Shown piece after piece: positions 48,675-59,467 of a stretch of DNA of 64,000 nucleotides (position 1 is the stretch's first letter; every line of letters begins with the position of its first letter). Position numbers and translations under genes: made by a program. Origin of the DNA: Chrysophaeum taylorii (Eukaryota; Sar; Pelagophyceae; Pelagomonadales; Pelagomonadaceae). Under the pieces are notes generated by a model. That model was not told where the DNA came from, did not search any database, and was given only the letters and a program-made list of their open reading frames with translations. The DNA lies in NCBI GenBank assembly GCA_029834535.1, contig JAQMWT010000408.1:33501-97500 (forward strand), read 5' to 3'.

Positions 48675-50471
48675 CTACTTGCCCGCCGCCGCGGCCGCAG
48701 CCGCCGCTTTGGCAAAGCGCGAGGGGTTTTGGTCTTTGAGGAGGCGGCGGTTGTAGCGGATCTTGGCGACGACGTGGGCCGCGTCACGGGCCGTTTCGAG
48801 CTCGTAGGTGCGCGCCACTTGCTTGCCCTGTTCGACGTAGACGATTTGGATGGTTTTGCGGTCGGGGTCCGAGTCGAGGATCGCGGTGCGTAGGATGTCG
48901 AGTATTTTGCGCGAGGGTCGAAAGGTGGCGGAGATGACCTTGTTGCGCTTGGCGTCGTCGCGCTTGGTGTTATAGAGCTTGGTGCCGTCGATGCCGAGGA
49001 CGCGCTCCTGCTTGCGGCCGAGGTCGTTGATTTTGATGACGTTCCACTCCTTGTAGGCGGGGCCGGTCGCGGGGTTAAACTGGAAATCGCCGGGGGAAAT
49101 GTTCCGGCGCTCGGTGCGCCTGGGGTCCGAGGCGTCGTCGCGAATGTCTCGCAACAGCGCTTCCGGTTTTTCGACGGCGGGCGCGTCGATGAACCAGCCG
49201 CCGCACGCGTACTGGCGGCAGTAGAGCTCGATCGTGTCAAGCTTGGCGAGGACGAGGTCCGTCACGGTGAGGTGCTCGCAGAGCTGGAGGTAGGGCAGAC
49301 AGAGGCGGTCGCGGTCGGCTTCTCGCATACGGAGGTGGAAGTCGATAGCCCACCGATGGATGCCCTTGCGGCGCAAAACGCGCGGCAGGATCTCGGCGAC
49401 GGTCCAGCTCGGCGCGGTCTCTACTCGGACGACATCGTCGTCGGGGCACACGACGTTGATGCAGACGCGACTCAGTCCCGAAGGACGCAGGTACTGCGAG
49501 GACGCGATGGACGACTCGCCCGTCGGCCGGACTGAGACCGAGGAGCTCCGAGGGGGTGGGGGTTGCTTGCCGGGGCGCAGGACGACGCAGTACGCGTCGG
49601 CCCCAACTGACGCGACGAGCTTGTCGCGCTCGAGCGCGGGAAAGTCGTCGTCGGGTTTGCCGTCGGCGTCGTGGAGACGCAACTCGTAGCATTCTGCGGC
49701 CACCTTGCCGCGGCCGAAGCGACCGCCGACTGCTCGCAGCGCGCGCTCGATCGTGACGCCCGCGGTCCCGTCGCCCGCAACCGAGACCCTGGTCCCGTCG
49801 GGCAAGTAGACGGCAGCGAGCGCCGAGAGGTCGCGGTCGTCGGGTTTCTCCCTAGGCGCGTTGGGGGCTTCGACCAGACACACCTCGTCGGCGCCGAAGC
49901 TCAAGGCGGGCCGTTCCCGCTCGAGCGCGGGACAATCCTCGTCCGGTTCGCCGTCGACGTCGTGGAGCCGAAACTCGTAGCAGTCCGCGGCGAGCTTTCC
50001 GTGTCCCAGCGCCTCGGCGCCACGGCCCACGCGCTCGCCCTGCGCGATGAGACCCGCCACCTTCCGGAGCACCCTCTCGATCGCCTCGCCCACCGAACAC
50101 TCGGGCCGGATCCGCACCTGCACCGGGAACCGGTTTGGAAGGTATGCCGTGAGTGGTTCTCCGTCCTCCTCGTTCTCCTCCTCCTCCTCGTCCTCCTGGG
50201 GCTGGGGGGCTTCGAGCGCGGCCTTCAGGGCCGACTCGACCTCCTCGTGTTTCGCGCGAACAACCTCGATCTTCTCGAACGTTAGGACCTCGGGTGGATC
50301 CTCTTCGAACGCTGCGCGCTCGGGCTCTTCCGCATACGCGACCTCCTCCTCTGACTCCCGCAACTCCTCGAACGCCTCGAGCTCCTCGAGCAAGCTGCTC
50401 GCGACGCTGTAGCACTCGTCTTCCGGACCCAACGGGGTCGCGAGGATCTCATCTGATGCGCAGTAGGCCAT
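48675..50471 (-). CDS. SIN1: SIN1-type TORC2 subunit with duplicated CRIM domain
   Basis: A 598-aa protein, ATG at 50471. An acidic N-terminus precedes two CRIM-type ubiquitin-like folds: residues 107-203 (YEFRLHDVDGEPDEDCPALERERPALSFG) and 218-300 (YELRLHDADGKPDDDFPALERDK). A Raf-like Ras-binding fold at about 334-412 and a PH domain at about 470-576 (EWNVIKINDLGRKQERVLGIDG, RTYELETARDAAHVVAKIRY) complete the SIN1/AVO1 order CRIM-RBD-PH. SIN1 recruits AGC kinases to TORC2 through the acidic loop of CRIM and binds phosphoinositides by PH. Standard SIN1 has one CRIM. The stop lies 70 bp upstream of the COPI-associated gene's start on the same strand. Confidence 0.85.
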   Translation of the reverse strand: MAYCASDEILATPLGPEDECYSVASSLLEELEAFEELRESEEEVAYAEEPERAAFEEDPPEVLTFEKIEVVRAKHEEVESALKAALEAPQPQEDEEEEENEEDGEPLTAYLPNRFPVQVRIRPECSVGEAIERVLRKVAGLIAQGERVGRGAEALGHGKLAADCYEFRLHDVDGEPDEDCPALERERPALSFGADEVCLVEAPNAPREKPDDRDLSALAAVYLPDGTRVSVAGDGTAGVTIERALRAVGGRFGRGKVAAECYELRLHDADGKPDDDFPALERDKLVASVGADAYCVVLRPGKQPPPPRSSSVSVRPTGESSIASSQYLRPSGLSRVCINVVCPDDDVVRVETAPSWTVAEILPRVLRRKGIHRWAIDFHLRMREADRDRLCLPYLQLCEHLTVTDLVLAKLDTIELYCRQYACGGWFIDAPAVEKPEALLRDIRDDASDPRRTERRNISPGDFQFNPATGPAYKEWNVIKINDLGRKQERVLGIDGTKLYNTKRDDAKRNKVISATFRPSRKILDILRTAILDSDPDRKTIQIVYVEQGKQVARTYELETARDAAHVVAKIRYNRRLLKDQNPSRFAKAAAAAAAAGK

Positions 50472-50686
50472 GACACTATGAAGAAGAAACCGAAGAATAG
50501 GGTCGCCTAGCCACTCACTGGTCGACTCCTAATAGGGTTAAAGGTCGACTGCTGAGAGGGGGGGGTGCGTGTGGCTTGTGTCGGGTATGTATACCGTTAT
50601 GAAGGATGTGCCTGAAGGGCGTAGATAGATATGCCTAGTCGGTCGGCGGCGGGGCAGGCGAAGAGAGGACGGGCAGCGGGGGGGGT

Positions 50687-50830
50687 GCGTGTGGATGCTC
50701 AAAAAAAAAGGTGATGAGGGGTTCAGAAGTCGACCGCCGAGGGGGCGTTGTCATTATTGCGTGTGGATGCTCAAAAAAAAAGGTGATGAGGGGTTCAGAA
50801 GTCGACTGCCGAGGGGGCGTTGTCGGTATT
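50687..50830. repeat. 72-bp tandem duplication
   Basis: Two copies of a unit with GTGTGGATGCTCAAAAAAAAAGG and GTTCAGAAGTCGAC, differing at few positions. Confidence 0.88.
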
Positions 50831-51016
50831 GCGCAGCACGTGTGGGGTAGGGCTGAGTCGTCGACCCAGAAGACGATGCCCTCGGGATTGCCGACTCGGC
50901 TGAGAGCCACGTTAAGCTGGCCTTGGCTGAATACAGGCTTGGGCAAGAGGACGCCAACCTTGCGGAGCGTCCGGCCCAGGGTTTTCGTTGATCGTCACGG
51001 CTTTGGCGGGCAGCCA

Positions 51017-51190
51017 GGGAAACTGGCGTCGGCGCAGCTCGAACGGGAGCTCGCCCCGATTCGGCGGGCCACCAGGGAAACTGGCGTCGGCGCAGCTCGA
51101 AGGGAAGCTCGCCCCGCTTCGGCGGGCCGTCAGGGAAACTGGCGTCGGCGCAGCTCGAAGGGAAGCTCGCCCTGCTTCGCGGGGAGAATG
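51017..51190. repeat. 58-bp tandem triplication inside the helicase remnant
   Basis: Three copies of a 58-bp unit with GGGAAACTGGCGTCGGCGCAGC. Each encodes, on the minus strand, the LPFELRRRQFPW block of the helicase. The period is not a multiple of three, so the copies lie in three different frames. Confidence 0.88.
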
Positions 51191-51200
51191 ACACGCGGGA

Positions 51201-51981
51201 CCATGGTTTAAGGTCGAATGCGCTCGTTGTTCGAGGCGTGGCTCCGCGAACAGGGTGTCTTTCTCCAAGGTCGAGATTGATGAGTGGTCCGTCGTAGCAC
51301 GCGAGGTGATCGATCGCTCCAGGTCAAAATGTGCTCGAAGTGCCCTCGTGCGTGCGCGCCGCCACCTGACGGTCGATCGAGAGTGACGTCTTCATGATGC
51401 GTGCCGTGCGTGCGGCGACCACGTCACCGACATCTACGGGCCCTAGTCCAAACTAAACTTTGTTTGAGCTACGCCTTTGTCGACGACCGCGGCGTCTCCC
51501 GCGACGACAACGAGCGCGGTCGCCGTCACCTCGCAGACCACTGCGCGATCGGTAGGCCCTACTTGGCCACACTCTCGCGCTTCGGCGCCCTCATCTCCCT
51601 GCCAATATTGTTGTCCGGCGACAACGAGACCCTGGCAAGATACCGCGTATCCTCGTGCGTCGAATCGACGCGGCGAGACAAGGATAAGGGCGCGGCGGTA
51701 TGAGTGAGCGCCACGCTAGCTACTACGCCCCAAACCATCGCCGCTGCCTCGAAAACGGCGCCCTCCACAGTGCTGATTTTTAGAAGGAAGTCCATAGATC
51801 CCCCTGGACTTGACTCGACTTCCTTCCCCTGCTTAAAATCCGGCGGAGTTGTTGATCCCCACTGGTCTAGGGTTTCGATGCGCTAGTCTCTTCTTGTATA
51901 AGGGCGTTGAATGTCGACACTAAGTCTGAGCCACGAATCTGAGCTCGGTCGGTCTTCAGCAGCTGTCGAGAAGCCAAAAGC
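51201..51981. other. Intergenic region
   Basis: No recognised gene; short frames on both strands show no domain. It contains the promoter and leader of the ZNG1 gene. Confidence 0.45.
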
Positions 51982-53188
51982 ATGGCGAATAAGTGCCCCG
52001 TGACCATAGTGACAGGATTCCTGGGAAGCGGGAAGACGGTGCGTAGACATGTCGTCGCTTGTTGGCTGGAACTCGGACGCACAGACCCTCCTCAACCACA
52101 TCCTCCAATCGCCGGACCACGGCCTCAAGTTCGCGATCATCGAGAATGAATTTGGCGACGTTGGGGTCGACGACGGCGTGCTCAAGCGGACGTCGGAGGA
52201 TCAAATTATCGAGATGATGAACGGGTGCGTGTGCTGCACCGTGCGGAGCGATCTTGTCAAGGTGCTCAAGGAGCTGCCCACGTCAAAGTTCGACGCGGTG
52301 ATCGTGGAGACTACGGGGCTCGCCGACCCCGCGCCTGTCGCGCAGACCTTCTTCGTCGAAGAGGACATTCAGAAATTGTACCGTCTCGATGGTATCGTGA
52401 CGGTTGTCGACGCCGTGCACGCGATCCAGCACCTCGACGAGAAGAAGCCGGAGGGCGTGGAAAACGAGAGCGTGGAACAAGTCGCCTTCGCGGACCGCAT
52501 ATTGCTCAACAAGATCGACCTCGTCGACGAGGCTCAACTTGTTGGTGTCGAGACGCGCGTCCGCGGCATCAACGGCCAGGCGCAGATCGAGCGCACGACG
52601 CATTCGAAGATCGACCCCAACAAGCTCATAAACATCCAGGCGTTTTCTCTCGAGCGCGTCGTCGACATGGACCCAGAGTTCCTCGATACCGATGGCGAAC
52701 ACCAGCACGACGAACGCGTAAGCTCGGTCAGCTTCAAGATGGAGATAGAGGTCAACGTCAACAAGCTTCAGCAGTTTGTCTCGACGCTCATCTCCGATCA
52801 CGGCGCCGACCTCTTCCGCTACAAGGGGCTCCTCGCGGTCAAGGGCATGGATCAGAAGTTTCTTTTCCAAGGCGTCCACATGCTTTTCCAGGGCGCCTTC
52901 TACGACACCTTGTGGAAGCCGAACGAGACCCGCGATTGCCGCTTCGTCTTCATTGGCCGCAATCTCGATCGTGCTAAGCTCGAGAAGGGTTTCCTCGACT
53001 GCAAGACGCCCGACGTGCTGCGTTTCGCCGTGGGCGACGCTATCATGGCCAACGTCGAGGGCGGATTCAAGAAAGGCACCATTCTGAAGCAGTGGGACGA
53101 GGGTAACCCGTACCGCGTCAAGCTCAGCGATGGCATCGAGGTCTGGGCCCCGGAGGACGATGATGCCTACATCAAGCGCTACGCGTAG
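51982..53188 (+). CDS. ZNG1: ZNG1/CobW-family zinc GTP metallochaperone
   Basis: Two exons, 51982-52038 and 52085-53188, joined by a 46-nt intron, 386 aa. The first exon ends inside the P-loop: VTIVTGFLGSGKT is completed by TLLNHIL. The ENEFGDVGVDDG switch, the metal-binding CxCC motif (NGCVCCTVRSDL), ETTGLADP and NKIDLV of the G3E GTPases follow. The C-terminal CobW_C domain holds FRYKGLLAVKG and CRFVFIGRNLD. Members with this layout deliver zinc to methionine aminopeptidase in other eukaryotes. A His-rich short loop (GEHQHDE) is a likely additional metal ligand. The protein is cytosolic by absence of a targeting peptide. Confidence 0.94.
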
Positions 53189-53562
53189 CTTGTTTACGTC
53201 GCTCTTGTCCTGGTGCCACAGCACATTCTTGGCCTTTTCCTCCCTTCCCCCCACCCAGTACTATCCGACCCGACCCGACCCTTGTGGTGTCTTGCTGGCC
53301 GACCTCCTTGTCGACCAGAGGAGAAGAGACACTCCTTTTTCCTCTCACCCTGTCTGCCTGTCTGCCACGGGTTTCAGATGCGCGCCAGCTACCTACCTAC
53401 ATTCGACGTGCGTCATGCCTTCAGCCGCTGACTCCCACTATCTCTAGGTGCACTACTTTTTAACGGAGCCCTTCCTTGTCAGGATGATCGACGAGAGAAG
53501 AGATCTCTCTTTTCCCCGCGCTTATTAGCAAAATGCGCCTTCCCCCTACTTATAATAATAAA
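53189..53562. other. Intergenic region between convergent genes
   Basis: Nothing coding is apparent; it should hold the 3' ends of the ZNG1 and ankyrin genes. Confidence 0.5.
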
Positions 53563-54636
53563 CTAGTAGGACGGGGAAAAGTCGGAGGCGTCCTCGAGGA
53601 TGGGTGCGATGTTGAGGTTGTCTCTCAGGTGGAGGACGATAGGGTCGTCGTGGTCGTCGGCAAACATGATCGCGTGGTCTAGGATGTTGGCGTTCTGAGG
53701 ATCGATGAAAAACTCAGACTTGTCGTGGAGGCCGTAGACAACGTCGAGCTTGGCGCCGGCACTTTTGAAGATATCAATAAGATTGATAATGTGGGTATGG
53801 CAGAACGCTTGCCACTCGTCTCTGGTAAACGCGCACGCGAGGGGCGTCCGGCCTTTGAATTTATCCTTGGCCTCGGCGGGTTCGAACTGGGAACGCCAAT
53901 TGGGCATGTGGACTTCAAAGTAGTGGAGGTTGGGCCGGAGGCGCAAATTTGGGTTGGCACCGAGAGCGAGCAAGGTCGCGCACAATTCTAAGTGCAATCG
54001 AGTCGCCGCGATGTGGAGGGGCGTGTGGCCCGTCGCGGCGCCCCTGGCGTCGCAGGCCGTGCGCATGTCCACGTCGACCCCTCGCTCGACGAGCCACCTG
54101 ACCGTATGGCAGTGGTCACCCCGGGCGCAGGCCCAGTGGACGAGCGCGTATCCCGTGACGTACCGGTCGCAAGTGGTCGCCAGCGATACCCCCAAGACGT
54201 CCGCCACGTAGCAGAGCGCCGGTATGAGGCCTAAGAGATCGTCGTCGATCCCAAGCATCGTCACGCAGGCCGCGGGACCGTTGACTTTTGGGGTCGGGAG
54301 CCCTCGGACGTCGCGACGCCTCGCGTACTCGTCTACCGCTTCCGAGGTACCGTTCTTTTTCGCCGCGTCGAGCCGCTTCACGTCCTTCAACAGCCCCTCG
54401 AGCGTCCACAGGGTCATGAGCTCGCGCGCGTTCTCGAGGGTGCTAGGGTTTTCCTCGCTCGATATTCTCGCCTCGAATGCCGAGATCAGATCCGCAACGC
54501 CGCGACGGTGCTTTCGGATGGCGGCGACCATCTCGCGCGCGCGGACGTCAAGGAGTGACGCATCGCTGACGACGGTCACGCCCGCGCAAAAAAACCACTT
54601 CTGCGTCCGCGTCATCTTCGCGACCATCTCCTCCAT
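53563..54636 (-). CDS. Ankyrin-repeat protein
   Basis: A 357-aa protein from the ATG at 54636. The first 150 residues are helical and not recognised. Ankyrin repeats run from about 150 to 300: GYALVHWACARGDHCHTVRWLVERGVDVDMR, GHTPLHIAATRLHLELCATLLALGANPNLR, GRTPLACAFT. A mixed C-terminal domain ends in DFSPSY. The role is likely protein binding; the partner is unknown. Its start codon lies 81 bp from the divergent ELMO gene. Confidence 0.85.
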   Translation of the reverse strand: MEEMVAKMTRTQKWFFCAGVTVVSDASLLDVRAREMVAAIRKHRRGVADLISAFEARISSEENPSTLENARELMTLWTLEGLLKDVKRLDAAKKNGTSEAVDEYARRRDVRGLPTPKVNGPAACVTMLGIDDDLLGLIPALCYVADVLGVSLATTCDRYVTGYALVHWACARGDHCHTVRWLVERGVDVDMRTACDARGAATGHTPLHIAATRLHLELCATLLALGANPNLRLRPNLHYFEVHMPNWRSQFEPAEAKDKFKGRTPLACAFTRDEWQAFCHTHIINLIDIFKSAGAKLDVVYGLHDKSEFFIDPQNANILDHAIMFADDHDDPIVLHLRDNLNIAPILEDASDFSPSY

Positions 54637-54717
54637 AGTCTGTCTGTCTGTCTGTCTGTCTCACCCTAACCACCGCAAAAAGGAGGAGGAAAAGGATATA
54701 CCTCCCGCCCAAGACAA
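54637..54717. promoter_or_regulatory. 81-bp divergent intergenic region
   Basis: It separates the ATGs at 54636 (minus) and 54718 (plus) and contains a TGTC microsatellite at about 54640-54662. It must serve as the promoter for at least one of the two genes. Confidence 0.4.
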
Positions 54718-54726
54718 ATGACAAGC

Positions 54727-54759
<33 letters not shown>

Positions 54760-55947
54760 CGTGAGAAGCGCAGCTTTTCCTTTCTTCCAAAGAGCTTGCC
54801 CAAGCTGCCGAAGATGCCGTCGTCGGCCGAGATGCGGTCGAGCGGCGAGGCGCTGCTGAACGCGACCTCGAGCTCGGCGAACGCCGCCGCCTCGTACGCG
54901 TCGATCTCGGCAAACGCGGCAGCGTCCTACGCGGCGCGCGGCGCGTCGTACGCCGGGGCCGCCGTCGACAAAGCGGCCAAGTCGATCCAAGCAGCCGTCG
55001 CGGAGATGGAGCACGACAAGCAGCGCGCCGGCGCGCCGGAGCGAGAGGCGAGCGCGCCGCCGTCGGCGTCGGCCCTCGAGAATCTCCGGACGCTGCACGA
55101 GCTCGCGACGGCGGGCGTCGCGCACCCTTCCTACGAACCCCTGCTCCGGGAGTTGTGGGGATCGATGTCCTCCGAGCCCTACGAGCGCCGCGGCGACGGC
55201 TGGCGTTCGCTCGGGTTCGTGACGTCTGATCCCGACGACGACGTCCGCGGCGGCGGCCTCCTCGCGCTGCGGTCGCTCGTACACTTCGCGACGCGGTATG
55301 GGCCCAAGGCGCGTGGTGCCGCCGCCAAAGGCGCGCCGCTGGGCGCTGCGGGCGTCGCTGTGTCGCGCGAACTCGCGAGGCTCTGCGACATCGGGTCCCC
55401 GCTCGGGTTCTTTCCCCGCCACCGACCCTTCTGGGGCCCGCTCGAAGCCGACGACGGTTTCTACGATCTCTTTTCCGTCGGCCTCTCCGTCGCGCTTCGC
55501 GAGTGGGCCGACGCGAGCCCACAGGCCGCGCCCCGCGCCCGCGCGCTTCTCGCCCACGCCACGCGCGCGGCCAGCCAGGAGCTCCAGAACCTCCTCGCCA
55601 TGGGCCCCCGGACCCTCGACGACCTCTATATTCTCGCCAGGACTGTCCCGGGCTCGCCCCAGCACGACCAAATCGCCGAACTGGCGCGCGTCGCCGACCG
55701 CACCGCGCACACCGACTTCTACGACGACGACGACGACGACGACGACGTCGCAACCGACGACGACGACGACGCCGCCGCAGCTGCTGGGACGAGACGACAA
55801 AATCTTCCGAGCTCCCCGCTCAACAAAAATCAGGAAGAGGACGCGGAGACCGACACCACGTCGCCCCCACGCCATGATCCTCTCGACGACGAGGACGTCG
55901 TCGAGGACCAACCCCCGGCGAGAGATCACCTCTTCACCAAGATATAG
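54718..55947 (+). CDS. ELMO-domain protein (ELMOD-like)
   Basis: A 409-aa protein. An Asp-run start (from a GAT microsatellite) and an Ala/Ser-rich helical linker (ANAAASYASISANAAASYA) lead to an ELMO domain at about residues 120-320: LLRELWGSMSSEPYERRGDGWRSLGFVTSDPDDDVRGGGLLALRSLVHF. ELMOD proteins are GTPase activators for Arl2 and Arf; the conserved Arg of the DxRGxGxL motif is kept. The C-terminal 100 residues are acidic and disordered. The N-terminal Ala-rich region could bind membranes, but no evidence shows this. Confidence 0.82.
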
Positions 55948-56037
55948 ATGGAGATAATAGTCGTCGTCGCGGATTCCGGGAAGTTTCGAGGATTACAGCA
56001 GCGAGCGTAACTGCCGGGCGGTGGTGAGTCACCGACC

Positions 56038-57419
56038 ATGAACGCCCATCGGCGTTACGCGTTGCTCGCCATCTCGTGCGTCGCCGCCGACCCCCTGACA
56101 CTCCAGCTCGATTGGCGCGAGGCCGCCGACGATCTCGCAAAAAGGTTCGCCGCCAAAGCTGCGCTGCGGTCCTGGACGACGTCGTCGTTTTTGACACCAG
56201 CGCGCATCTACGATCCCTCGAGACGAGGCGTGGAGCGAGTCCCGTCGTCTCCGTGGCTCAGCTTGGACGATCTCAATGCCACCCTCGTCATCGCGGCGGA
56301 TTATGACGCGAATGATTTTTTGTGTTGTTGTTGCTCTTCGCGTCTCTACGGGCTCGCGACGGCCGCGAGCGGCGCCGGGAACAACGGCGTGGCGAGCGTC
56401 GCCCGGTCGGACCACGTGTTGGTGGAAAGTACCGTCGAGGCGGGCGCTGCCATCGTCAACTTCACGCTCCTCGCGTTGCCCGCGGTCGAGCTCCTCCTTT
56501 CCGTTGAAAATTGGCCGAACGAGTCGTCGTCGTCGTCGTCGTCGTCGTCGTTTCAACGCGTTCAGGTGTTTCGCGTCGATCCGCTCTGCGAACAAGGCTT
56601 CGATTCGGAAGAGTTCCTTTGCCCTGTCGAGGCGGTTGGAAACGCTGCTGAAAGCAGCAGCAAGGATCTCGTCGCCGTCGAGAATAGCCGCCGCCGCGGC
56701 CGCGTAGAATTTCGGTTGTTGGCGCGCCCCAAAGACGCGCTGGTTCTGCGACTCTGGTGCGTCGACGACGGCAAGTCTTGGGGCGAGGTTGAACTTCGTC
56801 GCGCCACCGACGGCGTGATCCTGCTCCGGATATCCAACGCCACCGGCTGCGCCGACGGAAATTTGTACGTCGACGTGCGCGTCGACGAGTCTCTCGCTTC
56901 GCCGTCGCCCGCCGCTACGGTGCGGCGTTCATGATCTTGCTGGATGGAGCCTCGACGAGTTTGCAGGCGCCAGCTCTCGTCCCGACGCACCATCATCGAC
57001 GCGGTAGTACCTCGCGCCGCCGTCTCCCCAAAGCGGTCCTGGTGTCGCTCTTCTTCTTTGGCAATCTCGTGCGCGCGACTCGTCTTTTTCGCTCTGACGA
57101 CGCCGCCGCCGCCTAGGCGCTGGTTGCCGTGTGCTTTGCGTGCATCACCATCGTGCGACACTCGGATAATCCTCAAATTTTCCGGGAGTGAGTCAGTCGT
57201 CTGCCTTGATTGTCACACTCACCGCGCGGCAGGAAACTCGCGATCGACCCCGGATCCCCGCCCGAGGACGACACTCCAATCGACTTCATGTTTCGGGACT
57301 ACCTCCATCTCGTCGACGACGATTCGAATGTAAAAATCGACGGCAAACAAGACACCACTGCCGCCGCCGCCGCCGCCAAGATCCTCCCGGCGAGCCCCTC
57401 TACAAACGGGGTCTTCTAA
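56038..57419 (+). CDS. Type I membrane protein, tandem family member A
   Basis: Four exons, 56038-56919, 56967-57068, 57117-57187 and 57233-57419, with introns of 47, 48 and 45 nt, total 413 aa in frame. A signal peptide (RYALLAISCVAAD) is followed by an extracellular region with LTLQLDWREAADD and, near its end, RVEFRLLARPKDALVLRLWC and GEVELRRATDGVILLR. One transmembrane helix spans the exon joints (AVLVSLFFFGNLALVAVCFACITIV), then an acidic cytosolic tail. The same layout and intron positions are found in member B at 59468-61753, so they arose by tandem duplication. Function unknown. Confidence 0.75.
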
Positions 57420-57464
57420 GCAAAAACGAACTTTAGTCCGTCCGCGTCTGCTGCCTGCAGCGAC

Positions 57465-58094
57465 TCACGACCCAGTCTCTCGAGGGGAAGGGGGATCGAG
57501 CTCGTCGAGGTCCTGGGCCTTGCGCAACGCAGCGAGGCTGCTCTCGAGATTAGCGATTTCGGCGTTGGCGGCCCCGAGAATCTGATCTGTCGCGGAATCG
57601 ACCGTAAGTTCGCGCGGGCGCGAAGGCGGCGGTTTTGCCTCGTGATTTAAGAGCCGCTCGACGCGGCCTCGCGCGTCGCGGGCGGTCGCCAAGCTCGCAG
57701 CCGTCCGCGCGAAAACGGCGTCAACGACGCCGTCGTCGATACGCTCGACGGCGCGCGGGCGTTCTTGTTGGAGGAGTTCGAGTTCGACCAACACCGCATT
57801 TTGAGCTCGCTTCTTGCGCCACTCCTCGAGGCGCTCGAGCACGCGCTGCATTTCCTCGTTGTCATCGTTGACCGCATCGACCTCGAAAGCAGGCCCCTCG
57901 ATCGATTTCCATTCTTCGACAACCTCCCCGACATTCTGGGTAACATCGGGGGTCTGCGGCGCGGGTATGGGACCACGCAAGCGCCAGGCCTCGAGCTTCT
58001 CGAGCATAGCTGTCAGGTCGTCCCACATCTCGGGGTCGTCGACGTGCGTGTCGAGCTCCTGTGCCTCGAGGACCGTCGTTGAATCATCCTTCAT
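57465..58094 (-). CDS. Coiled-coil protein of unknown function
   Basis: A 209-aa protein, ATG at 58094. Acidic with repeated LERLEEW-type helices: MWDDLTAMLEKLEAWRLRG and MQRVLERLEEWRKKR. These two related segments suggest an internal duplication. The C-terminus is also helical (AEIANLESSLAALRKA). No family recognised. It lies between two members of the tandem membrane-protein family, on the opposite strand. Confidence 0.6.
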   Translation of the reverse strand: MKDDSTTVLEAQELDTHVDDPEMWDDLTAMLEKLEAWRLRGPIPAPQTPDVTQNVGEVVEEWKSIEGPAFEVDAVNDDNEEMQRVLERLEEWRKKRAQNAVLVELELLQQERPRAVERIDDGVVDAVFARTAASLATARDARGRVERLLNHEAKPPPSRPRELTVDSATDQILGAANAEIANLESSLAALRKAQDLDELDPPSPRETGS

Positions 58095-58154
58095 CCTTTT
58101 CTTGGCGTTTTTTGGAACTATGTAAGACTTATTATTCGTTACCCCTCAAACGAG

Positions 58155-58320
58155 AGAGGGGGCAATTCTCGCCGCCGCCACCGTGCTTCTTGCCGCCGCC
58201 GCAGCCGAGACCCACCCGCGCCGCGACATCCCGGTCGACCTGGCGCTCGATTGGAGCGACGTGGCCGCTGGCTCACTAACTAAGAAATAATGGACATCAT
58301 CTACGATGTGCGCGCGTCGC
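58155..58320 (+). pseudogene. Truncated copy of the family's first exon
   Basis: The sequence matches exon 1 of member B (59468-59608) closely: TVLLAAAAAETHP, RRDIPVDLALDWSDVAA and, after a stop, the ACATCATCTACGATGTG splice region. It has no ATG in frame and has an in-frame TAA. No other exon follows. It is the dead middle member of the array. Confidence 0.8.
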
Positions 58321-59467
58321 GGACAAGGTGCATTAGAGATGGCGGTCACGGCCGCTTTCTCAACAGGATTACGCACACGCCTATTTTAAGCAATCAATCA
58401 AGAACTCCTCATCAAGAGGAAACTCACTCTTCCCACACAGACTTGAGTTAGCTAACCCGTCTCCGTGCGCGCATTGCACATCTTTCGCCTCATCGCACGC
58501 TAAGTAATAAATCTGTCGCAGTTATAAACCGCACTACGGGCAGGAACTCTCACCCGCAATGGCCGAAACGAGCTGAAGAGGGCCACCTCATCTTCTTGCG
58601 ACATCTAGGATGCCGTAGTCGTCACGTAGTCCGCACTCTCGAGGTTCGCACCACCCGTCAGCTACGCACCCTTCAGCTGGAAGCGGGCGTCCCCGAAAAG
58701 GTTGGGCTCGGCGTGCGACCCCATCGCCGCTGCGATAGTTCGGAGCGCGGTTCGTTAAAGTCTTTCGCAAGAGACGCTTCTTGCTGAGGGGTGCGGACCT
58801 TCTTGAGTAGCTGAGGGGTGCGGACCTCGAGAACGAGGCCTGCGCGACGACGAGCGCGTCCTAGAGGTCGCAAGAAGACGAGGAGCCCCTCTTCACCGAG
58901 TTTCAACCATGTCGGGTGAGTTCCTGCCTGCCCGTAGTGCGGGGCGCGCCCCCCATAAAGATTCGGCTCAGCGTGCGACACGTCGCCGCCGCGATAGCTC
59001 GGGGCGCGCTCGAGAAATAAATACACGCACGACACCTTTTTCTTCTTCTTCTTCTTCGGCGCTTCTTCTTGTGCTTTATGTGATGCCGTATCGGCCCTCG
59101 CCTCGCAACGACTGAGAGCAGCCATACGCGAATTCGCTGCGCGTCTCCTTCCCGAAGAAGTTACAGCAAAAATCGAGCGAGATGATCCGGCCTAACCATC
59201 GTTCTCTTGTCGTATCATGTCTTTCCTAGTTCCTCTGACTTGAGCACGGCTATGCCCACTCGCGGTGCCAGCCGACACCGGTACCCCAACCGCCGAGCAC
59301 CACCGATCGTTCCCACAAACAAGACGAAAGCGACGCCGAAATAAACAACAACGTGAAGCCAACAGCAAAAGTAAACAAGTGAGACCACAATAAAATCCGC
59401 TAGAGAACGGGTGTCTGTCTAATAAGCTATTGTAGTTAACCCTTATCAGAAACCTCCGTTCTCCTCC
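58321..59467. other. Intergenic region with diverged internal repeats
   Basis: A roughly 50-nt segment (GGCTCGGCGTGCGAC...CGCCGCTGCGATAG) at about 58705-58745 recurs in diverged form at about 58963-59003, and GCTGAGGGGTGCGGACCT recurs at 58783 and 58811. No gene is supported. A CTT repeat lies at 59040-59057. Confidence 0.5.

Larger units (their letters stand above)
50472..51200 (-). mobile_element. Helitron helicase fragments with tandem duplications
   Basis: Minus-strand frames give PKPVFSQGQLNVALSRVGNPEGIVFWVDDS, the C-terminal end of a Helitron helicase, with the upstream RRRQFPW block tripled. A GTCGACTGCTGAGAGGGGGGGGTGCGTGTGG motif at 50544-50570 resembles one at 39150-39180 and 38576-38610 in the opposite orientation. 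No intact frame. Confidence 0.75.

Noticed and set aside
54661-55929. A 422-aa minus-strand open frame
   Set aside because: Antisense of the ELMO-domain gene, and the poly-Val and poly-Ile runs come from its Asp codons and the GAT microsatellite.
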